Source: Gammaproteobacteria bacterium (GTDB lineage Bacteria; Pseudomonadota; Gammaproteobacteria; Steroidobacterales; Steroidobacteraceae). Taken from it: a stretch of 20,624 nt of DNA. This document shows positions 15,001-20,624 of the stretch, piece after piece. The stretch covers positions 1 to 20,624 of the forward strand of contig JAQGOE010000363.1 of NCBI GenBank assembly GCA_028293725.1. Reading direction: 5' to 3'. Made by a program: the position numbers and the translations under genes. Under the pieces are notes generated by a model. That model made no database searches. It saw only the letters and a program-made list of their open reading frames with translations, and was not told where the DNA came from. Numbering within the stretch: position 1 is the stretch's first letter; every line of letters starts with the position of its first letter.

Positions 15001-18000
15001 CGTTGTCCATCACCAGATGATGCGTTAGCAGCAGCGCATACCACTGCTCTCCCCGCCCATCCGAGGCGATTTGCAGTTGTATCAGGGGGGCGTTACGCAG
15101 ATCGAGTCTCTGGCGCTCCGGTCGCATCCGTTCCTCGAGTTGCTCAATGGGATCCCGACCCGGATCGAGTGAGACTTCCTGCACCGGCAAGGTGACCTTA
15201 CGGAGAACGACCTGCACGGCCCGCGGCAACTGTTCCCACAGCACGGCTGTGCGAAGGACGTCGTGCCGCTGAATCACGGCCTCCAGTGCCGTAATCAACT
15301 CGCGCACATTCTCCTTCGAGGGCAGCGAGAGCAGCATCGGCCGGGCGTAGATGTCCCCGCCCTGTTGATTGAGCAGATGGTGGAACAGGATCCCTTCCTG
15401 CAGCGGTGCCAGCGGATAGATGTCCTGGATGTTGGCGGCGCCCCCGGGTACGGCACGCGTGATGCGCTCCAGGTGCTCCGTCTCGAGTTCGACCAGCGGC
15501 AACATGGCCGGTGTAATAGCGTCACAGCCGGACGGAATCCGGTTCGGCGGCACCTCGAACTGTCCGACCGCGCCGCGGACCAGCGCGCCCGCAAGCTCCG
15601 TCAATGTGGGGCAGTCAAACACCCGACGCACCTGAGTCGACAGCCCCACGCGACGCAGCCGTTCCAGCATCTGCACAATGAGCAAGGAATGGCCGCCCAG
15701 CTCGAAGAAGTTGTCCTGCCTTCCGACCCGCTCCACGCCGAGCAAGGACTGCCAGATCCCGCTCAGGATCTCTTCAATCTCCCCTTCGGGAGCCTGGTAG
15801 CGGCGACTCACATAGTCTCCCGAGTCGGGGGCCGGCAGTGCACGGCGATCCAGCTTGCCGTTCGAGGTCAGCGGGAAGCTCTGTAACACGACGAACGCGC
15901 TGGGAATCATGTGCTCAGGCAGCACGGCCTTCAGGTGCGCACGCAGTTCTTCAATACCCGAGGCGGTGCCGGAGGACTCACGCGCGATCAGATAGGCCAC
16001 CAGACGCTTCTCACCCGGAGCATCATTCCGCGCCAGGACTACGGCTTCCCTGACCTGCGGGTGGCGCGCCAGTTGCGCCTCGATTTCTCCGAGCTCAATG
16101 CGAAAGCCGCGGATTTTCACCTGCTGGTCGTTTCGACCCAGGTACTCGATGACGCCATCGGCTCGCCACCGGCCAAGATCGCCTGTCTTATACAGCCGCG
16201 CCTCCGGAGCGGCGCTGAAGGGATCCTTGATGAATCGCTCCGCGGACAGGTCAGGGCGATTCAAATAGCCGCGGGCGACTCCGGCGCCCCCGACGTATAA
16301 CTCTCCGGGCACGCCAATCGGGACAGGCTGGCGGCGGCGATCCAACAGATAGACACGCAGGTCGGGAATGGGCTCGCCGACAGGACTCCCCCGCTCCGAC
16401 TCGATTTCCTGCCGGGTCAGCGGACGATAAGTCACGTGAACCGTGGTCTCGGTGATTCCATACATGTTCACGAGCACGGGCTGCTGTGCCCCGTTCTGCT
16501 GCACCCAGGGACGCAAGGTACGCAGCTCGAGCGCCTCACCGCCAAAGATCACCGTTCTGAGCGCGTGCTCCTTGCGTGCGCTGTGAGTCTGAGCATCGAT
16601 CAGTTGGGCGAAAGCACTCGGGGTCTGATTCAACACCGTCACCCCTTCCTCGCAGACCAGGCGATAGAAGTCCTGGGGAGAGCGTGAGGTCAGGTAGGGA
16701 ACGATGATGACACGGCCCCCATAGAACAACGCACCCCAGAGTTCCCAGACCGAGAAGTCGAACGCGAACGAATGGAACAGGGTCCACACGTCGCGCTCGT
16801 TGAATTCGAACCAATGTTGAGTCGCCGCGAAGAGTCGTGTGACGTTGCGATGCTCGACCATCACCCCCTTGGGGTTTCCCGTAGATCCCGACGTGTAGAT
16901 GACGTACGCCAGATGGCTCGTCTTCAGGCCAACAGTATCTGCCTCCAGGTTGTTCGCGTCCTGCTGAGCAATCCGGCTCCAATCGCGGTCCAGAGCGACC
17001 ACTGTCGCCCCGCTGTCAGGCACCCGCTCTTTCAGGTGTTCCTGCGTCAGGAGCACCCCTGGCGCGGCGTCATGGAGCATGTACACCAGACGCTCGGGGG
17101 GATAACCCGGATCCAACGGCAAATACGCACCGCCCGCCTTCAGAATACCCAACAGCCCGACTACCATCTCCAGGCTGCGCTCGACGCAGATTGCGACCCT
17201 TTGGTCCGGCCCCACGCCAAGCTCGCGCAGATGCCGCGCGAGCTGGTTTGCTTTTGCATTCAGCGCGCCGTAGGTCAGGGATCCGCCTTCGCAGACCACG
17301 GCGACCGCCTCCGGCGTGCGCTGCGCCTGCTCCTCGAACAGCTGGTGAATGAGCCTCGTCTGTAAAGCCGGCGCGTAGGAGGGATTGAACGTTTCGAGCA
17401 CCCGCCGGCGCTCCGTGTCGGGCAGGATCGAAAGCGCCAGGGCCGGGGCCTGCGGATCTTCGTCCAGCGCCTCGGACAAAGATCGCAGAGCGGTCGACAC
17501 GTAGCCCAACAGACGACCTGAGTCGATCCGGCGATCCGTTTCAAGAACCAGCTCGAACGCCTCGCCCTGATCCTCCACTGTCAGCAGTATGGGATAGTTC
17601 GTCCGGCCCTCGAAAGCGAGCAACGCCAAGCCGGCGGCGCCAGACCCCATCAGCGCGCGGTTCGAGCTGCCATGCACGTAGTTGAGCAATGTGCTGAACA
17701 GCGGCATGGACCCTGAGACGGCACTGCAGCGCTGTGCCTCCACCAGCGAGGCGTGCTCATGACCCAGCAATTCTACAAGCTCCCGCTGCGTGTACTCTAC
17801 GAGGTCCTTTGCACTCACCGTCTCGAGCCGCAACCGTAGAGGCAGGGTGTTGATAAACATGCCCAGCGTCCGCTGGGACCCCGCACTCCCCTGCAGGCGT
17901 CCCAGCAACACACTCCCAAAGACGACGTCATCCCGTCCGCTCGTATGAGCGACAACAAGGCCCCAGGCGGCATGAAACAGCGTCGCCGCACTGAGTCCGA

Positions 18001-20624
18001 GACGGCGTGCCTGTGTACGCACGCGCCGGGCGAGTGCCGGCTCGAGCGCCTGACGAACCTGGTCGACCTGGCCACCCGCTCCATGTAACTCCAGCAGCCC
18101 GAATGGCGCCGTGGGTTCCTCGACGTCCCCCAGCTTGCTGCGGAAAAACGCCTGGGCGTCGTGAGTCCGTGCATATGCGAGCGCCTGCGCCACATGATTG
18201 CGATACGGTACAGGCGCCGGCAGTTCCCGCTGGCGTCCCTCCAGATGGGCCACCACCTCAGAAAGTAGGATGTTGAGTGACTCGTTGTCCGTTACGAGAT
18301 GATGGGTCCGGAGCAACGCGTACCAGAGGCCGTCCTGTGGGTCCGGCGATATCTCAAGGCGCAGCAACGGTGCGCGCCGCAGGTCCAGCTTCTGGCCCTC
18401 CTCCCGCATCCGCTCCCGCAGCTGTTCTCGCGCGTCGCGGTCGCGATCCAGGGCGATCTCTTCAACCGGCAAGGTTACCGTGCGGTAAACCACCTGCACC
18501 GGTCTCGGCAGGTGCTCCCACAACACTGCCGTACGCAGAATGTCGTGCCGAGCGATGGCGGTCTGCAGGGCGGTGATGAGTTTCTCCACATGATTCCGGG
18601 AGCGCAGCGAAAGGAGAATCGGGCGGGCGTAGAGGTCTGCATCTTCCGGGTCCAGCAGGTGATGGAACAGAATGCCTTCCTGCAACGGGAGCAGCGGATA
18701 GATGTCCTGGATATTGGCGCAACCGCCCGGCACCGCCTGCGCGATCCGCTGGATATGCTCCGCCTGCAGTTCCAGGAGCGGTAACATGAGTGGGGTGATC
18801 GAGTCACACCCGCGCGGAATCCCGTTGGGCGGAACCTCTATTTCATCGCAGGCCGTACGACTGAATTCACGCGCGAGGTCCTGGAGCGTGGGATTCTCGA
18901 ACACCCGACGGATTTCCGCCGACAGCCCAACACGCCGCAGCCGTTCCATCATCTGCACAATGAGCAGTGAGTGGCCGCCCAGCTCAAAGAAATTGTCCTG
19001 TCGACCGATGAGATCGACATGCAGGAGATCCTGCCAGACACCAGCGAGTAGCTCTTCAATCTCACCTTCTGGCTTCTCATACTGACGGCTGCTGTAGGCG
19101 CCGAGCTCCGGCGTCGGCAACGCGCGCCGATCCAACTTACCGTTTGGCGTCAACGGAAGGCGCTCGAGGACCACGAACGCGCCGGGAATCATGTGCTCAG
19201 GCAACCGCTCCTTCAGGAAGGCGCGTAAGTTCTCGACGCTCGAGGCACCCGGCTGGTGTTCGGTGATATAGGCCACCAGGCGCTTATCCCCCGGGGTATC
19301 TTCCCGCGCGATGACGACCGTTTCCTTCACAGTCTGGTGTTGCGCGAGCTGCGCCTCGATCTCGCCTAATTCGATCCGGAACCCCCGGACCTTAACCTGG
19401 TGGTCGTTGCGGCCTCGATATTCGATGATGCCATCTGGGCGCCAGCGGCCAACGTCGCCGGTTTTGTAGAGGCGGCCGTTGGGATCGTCCGTGAACGGAT
19501 CGCGAAGGAAGCGTTCCGCGGTCAGCTCCGGCCGGTTCAGGTATCCCCGCGCGACACCAACACCGCCGATATAAATCTCCCCGTCCACACCGATCGGAAC
19601 CGGCTTGCGCTGCTCATCGAGGATGTAGATTCGGGAGTTGGCGATCGGACGGCCGATCGGGGCCACGGCCGGCCATTCAGCGGGGTCTGCCACAAAGGTC
19701 GCCGACGTGACCACATGCGTCTCGGTCGGGCCGTAATGGTTGTGCAGGCGGCAACTCCCCAGGTGCCTGAAGAATCCGGCCACCTCCGAGTCGATCAACA
19801 GCTGCTCGCCGGCGGTGATGACGTCTGTCAGGCTCTCGGGCGCGATGCCGGTACTCTTCCAATAGCCCGCCAGGCTCTTCAGCATCAGCGGTGGCAGAAA
19901 GAGCCTGCCAACGGAGCGCGCGCACAACAGCTTCATCAGCGCGGGAATGTCCTTGCGTACCCACTCATGCAGCAACACCAGCGTATCGCCAGCGCAAAGT
20001 GTCGAGAAGACCTCCTGGAAGGCCACGTCAAAACTCAACGCGGCGAATTGCAGCACGCGCTGCGGAGACTCCGTGCGGAAATGCCTGCGCTGCCATTCGA
20101 TGAGATTCACCATCGAACGGTGGGCCATTGCCGTGCCCTTGGGCTTCCCGGTCGACCCCGAGGTGTAAATGACATACAGCAGGCTTTCGTCGGTGAGCCC
20201 GAGCGGGGCGGCCAGGTTCCAGGGATCTCGTTGCGCAATCCGCGCCCATTCCGAGTCCAACGCAATGATCTGTACTCGAGTGGTGGGCAACGAAGACTGA
20301 CATGCCTCCTGCGTCAACACCGCCTCGGGGGACGCGTCGGCGAGCATGTAGCTCAGGCGCTCCGGCGGATACGCTGGATCGAGCGGCAGGTAGGCCCCGC
20401 CGGCTTTGAGGATCCCCAGCATGCCGATAAGCATCTCCGGACCGCGCTCGACACAGATCCCCACCAGCTTGTCAGGGCCTATTCCCAGTTCCCGGATGTA
20501 TCGGGCCAGCTGGTTGGCTTTGGTGTTGATCTCGAGGTAGGTCAGGGACACTTCTTCATGGATCACCGCTACGGCGTCTGGCGTACGTTCGACCTGATCC
20601 TCGAACAGCTCGGTGATGACTCTC
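8966..20624 (-). CDS. multimodular NRPS, A1-T1-C2-A2-T2-C3-A3-T3-C4-A4-T4 (5' end outside window)
   Basis: The frame is open from the right edge (first codons read RVITELFEDQVERTPDA, the usual lead-in to an A domain) to TGA at 8968-8966, giving 3885 visible residues. The Met/GTG at 20566 lies inside A1 and is not the real start. This giant cytosolic synthetase activates amino acids as adenylates, loads them on phosphopantetheinyl T domains and condenses them. Four A and four T domains and three C domains are visible. T-domain serines sit at 18970-18968, 15688-15686, 12415-12413 and 9157-9155, a period of about 3.26-3.28 kb, so the modules are paralogous repeats without extra domains. Predicted residues are Pro, Thr, Ser and Gln/Glu. 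The stop overlaps the next NRPS start as ATGA, and a roughly 25-residue tail should dock to that protein's TubC domain. Earlier modules, and any lipid-starter C domain, must lie to the right of the window. Confidence 0.97.
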   Translation of the reverse strand, partial: RVITELFEDQVERTPDAVAVIHEEVSLTYLEINTKANQLARYIRELGIGPDKLVGICVERGPEMLIGMLGILKAGGAYLPLDPAYPPERLSYMLADASPEAVLTQEACQSSLPTTRVQIIALDSEWARIAQRDPWNLAAPLGLTDESLLYVIYTSGSTGKPKGTAMAHRSMVNLIEWQRRHFRTESPQRVLQFAALSFDVAFQEVFSTLCAGDTLVLLHEWVRKDIPALMKLLCARSVGRLFLPPLMLKSLAGYWKSTGIAPESLTDVITAGEQLLIDSEVAGFFRHLGSCRLHNHYGPTETHVVTSATFVADPAEWPAVAPIGRPIANSRIYILDEQRKPVPIGVDGEIYIGGVGVARGYLNRPELTAERFLRDPFTDDPNGRLYKTGDVGRWRPDGIIEYRGRNDHQVKVRGFRIELGEIEAQLAQHQTVKETVVIAREDTPGDKRLVAYITEHQPGASSVENLRAFLKERLPEHMIPGAFVVLERLPLTPNGKLDRRALPTPELGAYSSRQYEKPEGEIEELLAGVWQDLLHVDLIGRQDNFFELGGHSLLIVQMMERLRRVGLSAEIRRVFENPTLQDLAREFSRTACDEIEVPPNGIPRGCDSITPLMLPLLELQAEHIQRIAQAVPGGCANIQDIYPLLPLQEGILFHHLLDPEDADLYARPILLSLRSRNHVEKLITALQTAIARHDILRTAVLWEHLPRPVQVVYRTVTLPVEEIALDRDRDAREQLRERMREEGQKLDLRRAPLLRLEISPDPQDGLWYALLRTHHLVTDNESLNILLSEVVAHLEGRQRELPAPVPYRNHVAQALAYARTHDAQAFFRSKLGDVEEPTAPFGLLELHGAGGQVDQVRQALEPALARRVRTQARRLGLSAATLFHAAWGLVVAHTSGRDDVVFGSVLLGRLQGSAGSQRTLGMFINTLPLRLRLETVSAKDLVEYTQRELVELLGHEHASLVEAQRCSAVSGSMPLFSTLLNYVHGSSNRALMGSGAAGLALLAFEGRTNYPILLTVEDQGEAFELVLETDRRIDSGRLLGYVSTALRSLSEALDEDPQAPALALSILPDTERRRVLETFNPSYAPALQTRLIHQLFEEQAQRTPEAVAVVCEGGSLTYGALNAKANQLARHLRELGVGPDQRVAICVERSLEMVVGLLGILKAGGAYLPLDPGYPPERLVYMLHDAAPGVLLTQEHLKERVPDSGATVVALDRDWSRIAQQDANNLEADTVGLKTSHLAYVIYTSGSTGNPKGVMVEHRNVTRLFAATQHWFEFNERDVWTLFHSFAFDFSVWELWGALFYGGRVIIVPYLTSRSPQDFYRLVCEEGVTVLNQTPSAFAQLIDAQTHSARKEHALRTVIFGGEALELRTLRPWVQQNGAQQPVLVNMYGITETTVHVTYRPLTRQEIESERGSPVGEPIPDLRVYLLDRRRQPVPIGVPGELYVGGAGVARGYLNRPDLSAERFIKDPFSAAPEARLYKTGDLGRWRADGVIEYLGRNDQQVKIRGFRIELGEIEAQLARHPQVREAVVLARNDAPGEKRLVAYLIARESSGTASGIEELRAHLKAVLPEHMIPSAFVVLQSFPLTSNGKLDRRALPAPDSGDYVSRRYQAPEGEIEEILSGIWQSLLGVERVGRQDNFFELGGHSLLIVQMLERLRRVGLSTQVRRVFDCPTLTELAGALVRGAVGQFEVPPNRIPSGCDAITPAMLPLVELETEHLERITRAVPGGAANIQDIYPLAPLQEGILFHHLLNQQGGDIYARPMLLSLPSKENVRELITALEAVIQRHDVLRTAVLWEQLPRAVQVVLRKVTLPVQEVSLDPGRDPIEQLEERMRPERQRLDLRNAPLIQLQIASDGRGEQWYALLLTHHLVMDNESLDILLSELTTYLHCGAAQLPEPVPYRNHVAQALAHAKANDAEAFFRNKLADVDEPTAPFGLLEVHGDGSLVEEAHAELDAELARSLRIQARRLGLSTATIFHAAWALVLSRTTARDDVVFGSVLLGRLQGTAGAQRILGMFINTLPLRLKLADATAKELVEGTQRELVELLGHEQASLAVAQRCSGVAGSSPLFSTLLNYRHRPPETAMRRSATPGVTLLASQGRTNYPILLSVDDRGDGFELTLETDRRIDPQRLMGFVSTALRSLVEALDRAPETPALALPILSEAERRQVVEVFNATRRPYPADKLVHQLFEEQVERTPDATAVVYEDDSLTYAELNARANQLAHYLRDRQMGPDRLVGVCLERSLEMVVGLLGVLKSGGAYVPLDPSYPLERLTYMLEDAAPQVLLTQAHLRAKLPATPTEVIALDADWPQIASQSLGNPDTNALCLLPEHLAYVIYTSGSTGRPKGAMNEHRGVVNRLQWMQDQYRLGTQDRVLQKTPFSFDVSVWEFFWTLMSGARLVIARPEGHKDPGYLRKVIEKSGATTLHFVPSMLQLFLDQLQPGECASLRHVVCSGEELSGALRSKCFEHLPQVRLSNLYGPTEAAVDVTVWECRRDETGPRVPIGHPISNIRMYVLDGHRRPLPFGVPGELFIAGVGVGRGYLNRAELTAERFVRDPFSPDPNARMYRTGDLGLWRADGNIEYLGRNDHQVKIRGLRIELGEIETRLRQHAQVREAVVIAREDIPGEKRLVAYVVPRIMTGSDGTPPRVESLRSHLKIGLPDYMVPAAFVMLEQLPLSANGKLDRRALPVPELGAHASRRYEAPQGEVEDVLVGIWQDLLRVERVGRQDNFFELGGHSLLIVQMLERLRRVGLSAEIRRVFASPTLADLASALTRDAVGQFEVPPNRIPAGCKAITPSMLPLITLEPGQIERLMQSVRGGAENVQDIYPLTPLQEGILFHHLLDEQGPDIYVLPTLLSVSSRERVEELIAAIQAVIDRHDVLRTAVLWEQLPRPVQVVHRQAVLSVEQFVLDRNRDPVEQVKEWLRPEWQQLDLRHAPLMRLQIASDPHSERWYALIQLHHIISDHVTAEAVIAEVVAHMEGRAEGLPELVPYRNHVAQTLAWSKDHDEAFFRGKLADIDEPTAPFGLLDIHGDGGRVEEAHEELEPELALRVRGQARRSGVSVATLFHAAWALVLASTTGRDDVVLGSVLLGRLGSVGGQRILGMFINTLPLRLKLKGTSARELVEQTQRELVELVSHEQASLAAAQRCSGIAGSAPLFSALLNYRHSAPAPEAQWSGADGIRVLATQERTNYPIAVSVDDLGERLTLKAQTDERIDPRRMTAYLHTAVRSLVDALEQAPRTSALSLSVLPAGERHQVLESFNATQGPYPHDKLIHEVFEQQVELAPNATALVYEGRSLTYRELNDRANQVAGYLRKQGVGPNQLVGLCLDRGLEIVVGLLGILKAGGAYVPLDPEYPVERLAYMVGDAAPKVLLTQARMREHLPALTAKVVAVDADAEAIAQEPTANLDAGTLDQRPDQLAYVIYTSGSTGQPKGVMIEHGTVMNFWRGLELACDRSNRCQRVALNSSFNFDASLQHLMGLLSGRTLFVVPQTCRWDAAALLGFLNENRIQSIDCTPSQLKSWLSVGLLEQCASDDLLVLVGGEEVDPELWNTLARSPAITFYNAYGPTEITVQATMTRVNQDRSRPHIGPPMLNRRIYILDPYGQPVPVGCVGEIHIGGTGVGRGYLNNPQLTAQRFLRDPFVADPQARMYKTGDLGRWRADGAIEFLGRNDQQVKIRGFRIELGEIESQLGQHELVREAIVVAREDVPGDKRLVAYVVPESTAGAPPRVNIESLRVHLQTVLPEYMVPSAFVVLERLPIAPNGKLDRRSLPAPDSDAYVSGRYEAPRGKVEQILADIWRDVLRVDRVGRQDNFFAMGGHSLLAMRVTARVRQLLGAQATPRLLFSAPSLEGYAKSIETLTWLKNVALSGSAASEEASSEGVI
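8976..8980 (-). promoter_or_regulatory. ribosome-binding site deciding the start of the terminal NRPS
   Basis: GAGGG on the minus strand, six bases before the ATG at 8969, within the last codons of the upstream NRPS. Together with the docking domain that begins right after this ATG, it argues against the longer frame starting at 9035. Confidence 0.6.
9041..12244 (-). other. Module 4: C4 (dual-like)-A4 (Gln/Glu?)-T4
   Basis: C4 (about 12244-10845) begins ITPSMLPLITL, with HHLLDEQGPD at 12109-12080 and the catalytic motif HHIISDHV at 11749-11726 (His after the Asp, unlike the Asn of C2 and C3). A4 (about 10844-9269) gives D A Q D L G A V Q plus Lys: FDASLQ has its Asp at 10207-10205, IDCTPSQ gives D278 at 10081-10079, VLVGGEE gives L299 and G301, and NAYGPTEITVQ gives A322 V330 Q331. 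It matches the glutamine code DAQDLGVVDK at eight of ten positions, differing at 322 and 331, so Gln or Glu is likely but not firm. T4 differs from T1-T3 (FFAMGGHSLLAMRV, Ser at 9157-9155), as expected for a carrier that hands over to an LCL-type C domain on another protein. Confidence 0.82.
12306..15517 (-). other. Module 3: C3 (dual-like)-A3 (Ser)-T3
   Basis: C3 (about 15517-14101) begins ITPAMLPLVEL. Its first HH motif is HHLLNQQGGD (15382-15353), close to the HH(I/L)xxxxGD signature of dual condensation/epimerisation domains with one extra residue. The catalytic motif is HHLVMDNE (15022-14999). A3 (about 14100-12527) gives D V W H V S L V D K, a serine code: FDVSVW has its Asp at 13477-13475, LHFVP gives H278, VVCSG gives V299 and S301, and NLYGPTEAAVD gives L322 V330 D331. 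T3 has FFELGGHSLLIVQML with Ser at 12415-12413. Confidence 0.9.
15576..18800 (-). other. Module 2: C2 (dual-like)-A2 (Thr)-T2
   Basis: C2 (about 18800-17401) starts ITPLMLPLLEL and has DIYPLLPLQEGILFHHLL, the hallmark of the dual C/E-like group. The N-terminal HH motif continues LDPEDAD (18664-18635), lacking the Gly of the HH(I/L)xxxxGD signature. The catalytic motif is HHLVTDN (from 18304), with Asn instead of Gly after Asp. A2 (about 17400-15800) gives D F W N I G M V H K, the textbook threonine code: FDFSVW has its Asp at 16759-16757, LNQTP gives N278, VIFGG gives I299 and G301, and NMYGITETTVH gives M322 V330 H331. T2 has Ser at 15688-15686. Confidence 0.9.
18855..20624 (-). other. Module 1 (partial): A1 (Pro)-T1
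   Basis: A1 is visible from just before its first core motif to about 19082. The core A3 loop is YTSGSTGKPKG. Pocket residues by alignment to GrsA are D V Q F I A H V V plus the A10 Lys: FDVAFQ has its Asp at 20029-20027, FLPP gives F278, VITAG gives I299 and A301, and NHYGPTETHVV gives H322 V330 V331. This differs from the standard proline code DVQLIAHVVK at one position, so Pro (or a substituted proline) is well supported. T1 (about 19081-18855) has FFELGGHSLLIVQMM with Ser at 18970-18968. The C domain of this module lies outside the window. Confidence 0.88.

Noticed and set aside
1..20624. CRISPR arrays, tRNA or rRNA genes, insertion sequences, attachment sites
   Set aside because: No short direct-repeat array, transposase motif, terminal inverted repeats or tRNA-like cloverleaf was noticed. 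The repeats present are homologous NRPS modules.

Overview
The window is about 20.6 kb of GC-rich bacterial DNA. Every gene I can support lies on the minus strand, so transcription runs from high to low coordinates. Most of it (about 1.48-20.62 kb) is the 3' part of a non-ribosomal peptide synthetase (NRPS) operon. The GC-rich coding sequence and the style of the condensation (C) domains (linkers of the type ITPxMLPL followed by DIYPLxPLQEGILFHHLL) suggest a Gram-negative proteobacterium. This is an inference from family resemblance; no rRNA or other taxonomic marker is present.

Layout, in order of transcription. (1) A giant NRPS gene enters from the right edge, already inside its first visible adenylation domain, and runs A1-T1 / C2-A2-T2 / C3-A3-T3 / C4-A4-T4, ending at 8966. 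(2) A second NRPS (8969-4260) has a TubC-type docking domain, then C5-A5-T5 and an extra C domain (C6) at its C-terminus. It has no thioesterase, reductase or epimerase. (3) A pyridoxal-phosphate enzyme of the sphingosine-1-phosphate lyase / group II decarboxylase superfamily (4263-2941). (4) A 14-TM DHA2-type MFS exporter (2957-1482). Junctions (1)-(2) and (2)-(3) are 4-bp ATGA overlaps and (3)-(4) is a 17-bp overlap, so these genes look translationally coupled. (5) A 203-bp gap holding an imperfect inverted repeat. (6) A small hypothetical gene (1278-976). (7) The 5' part of an SNF2-helicase-type gene that runs off the left edge. Items 6 and 7 look like chromosomal neighbours outside the biosynthetic cluster.

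Adenylation-domain pocket residues read by eye against GrsA give A1 = Pro (DVQFIAHVVK), A2 = Thr (DFWNIGMVHK), A3 = Ser (DVWHVSLVDK), A4 = probably Gln/Glu (DAQDLGAVQK) and A5 = a non-alpha-amino acid, best guess beta-alanine (VDFTTSQSDK, with Asp moved from position 235 to 236). The visible part of the product is therefore ...-Pro-Thr-Ser-Gln/Glu-(beta-Ala?)-, preceded by residues from modules outside the window.

The most interesting feature is the end of the line. The chain finishes in a condensation domain with an altered active-site motif (EHMISDA instead of HHxxxDG) and no thioesterase, followed at once by a PLP-dependent lyase/decarboxylase gene. Two testable ideas follow: the PLP enzyme makes an amine that C6 uses to release the peptide as an amide, or it makes the beta-amino acid loaded by A5. 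The MFS protein would then export the product. There is no stretch over 300 bases without a gene.
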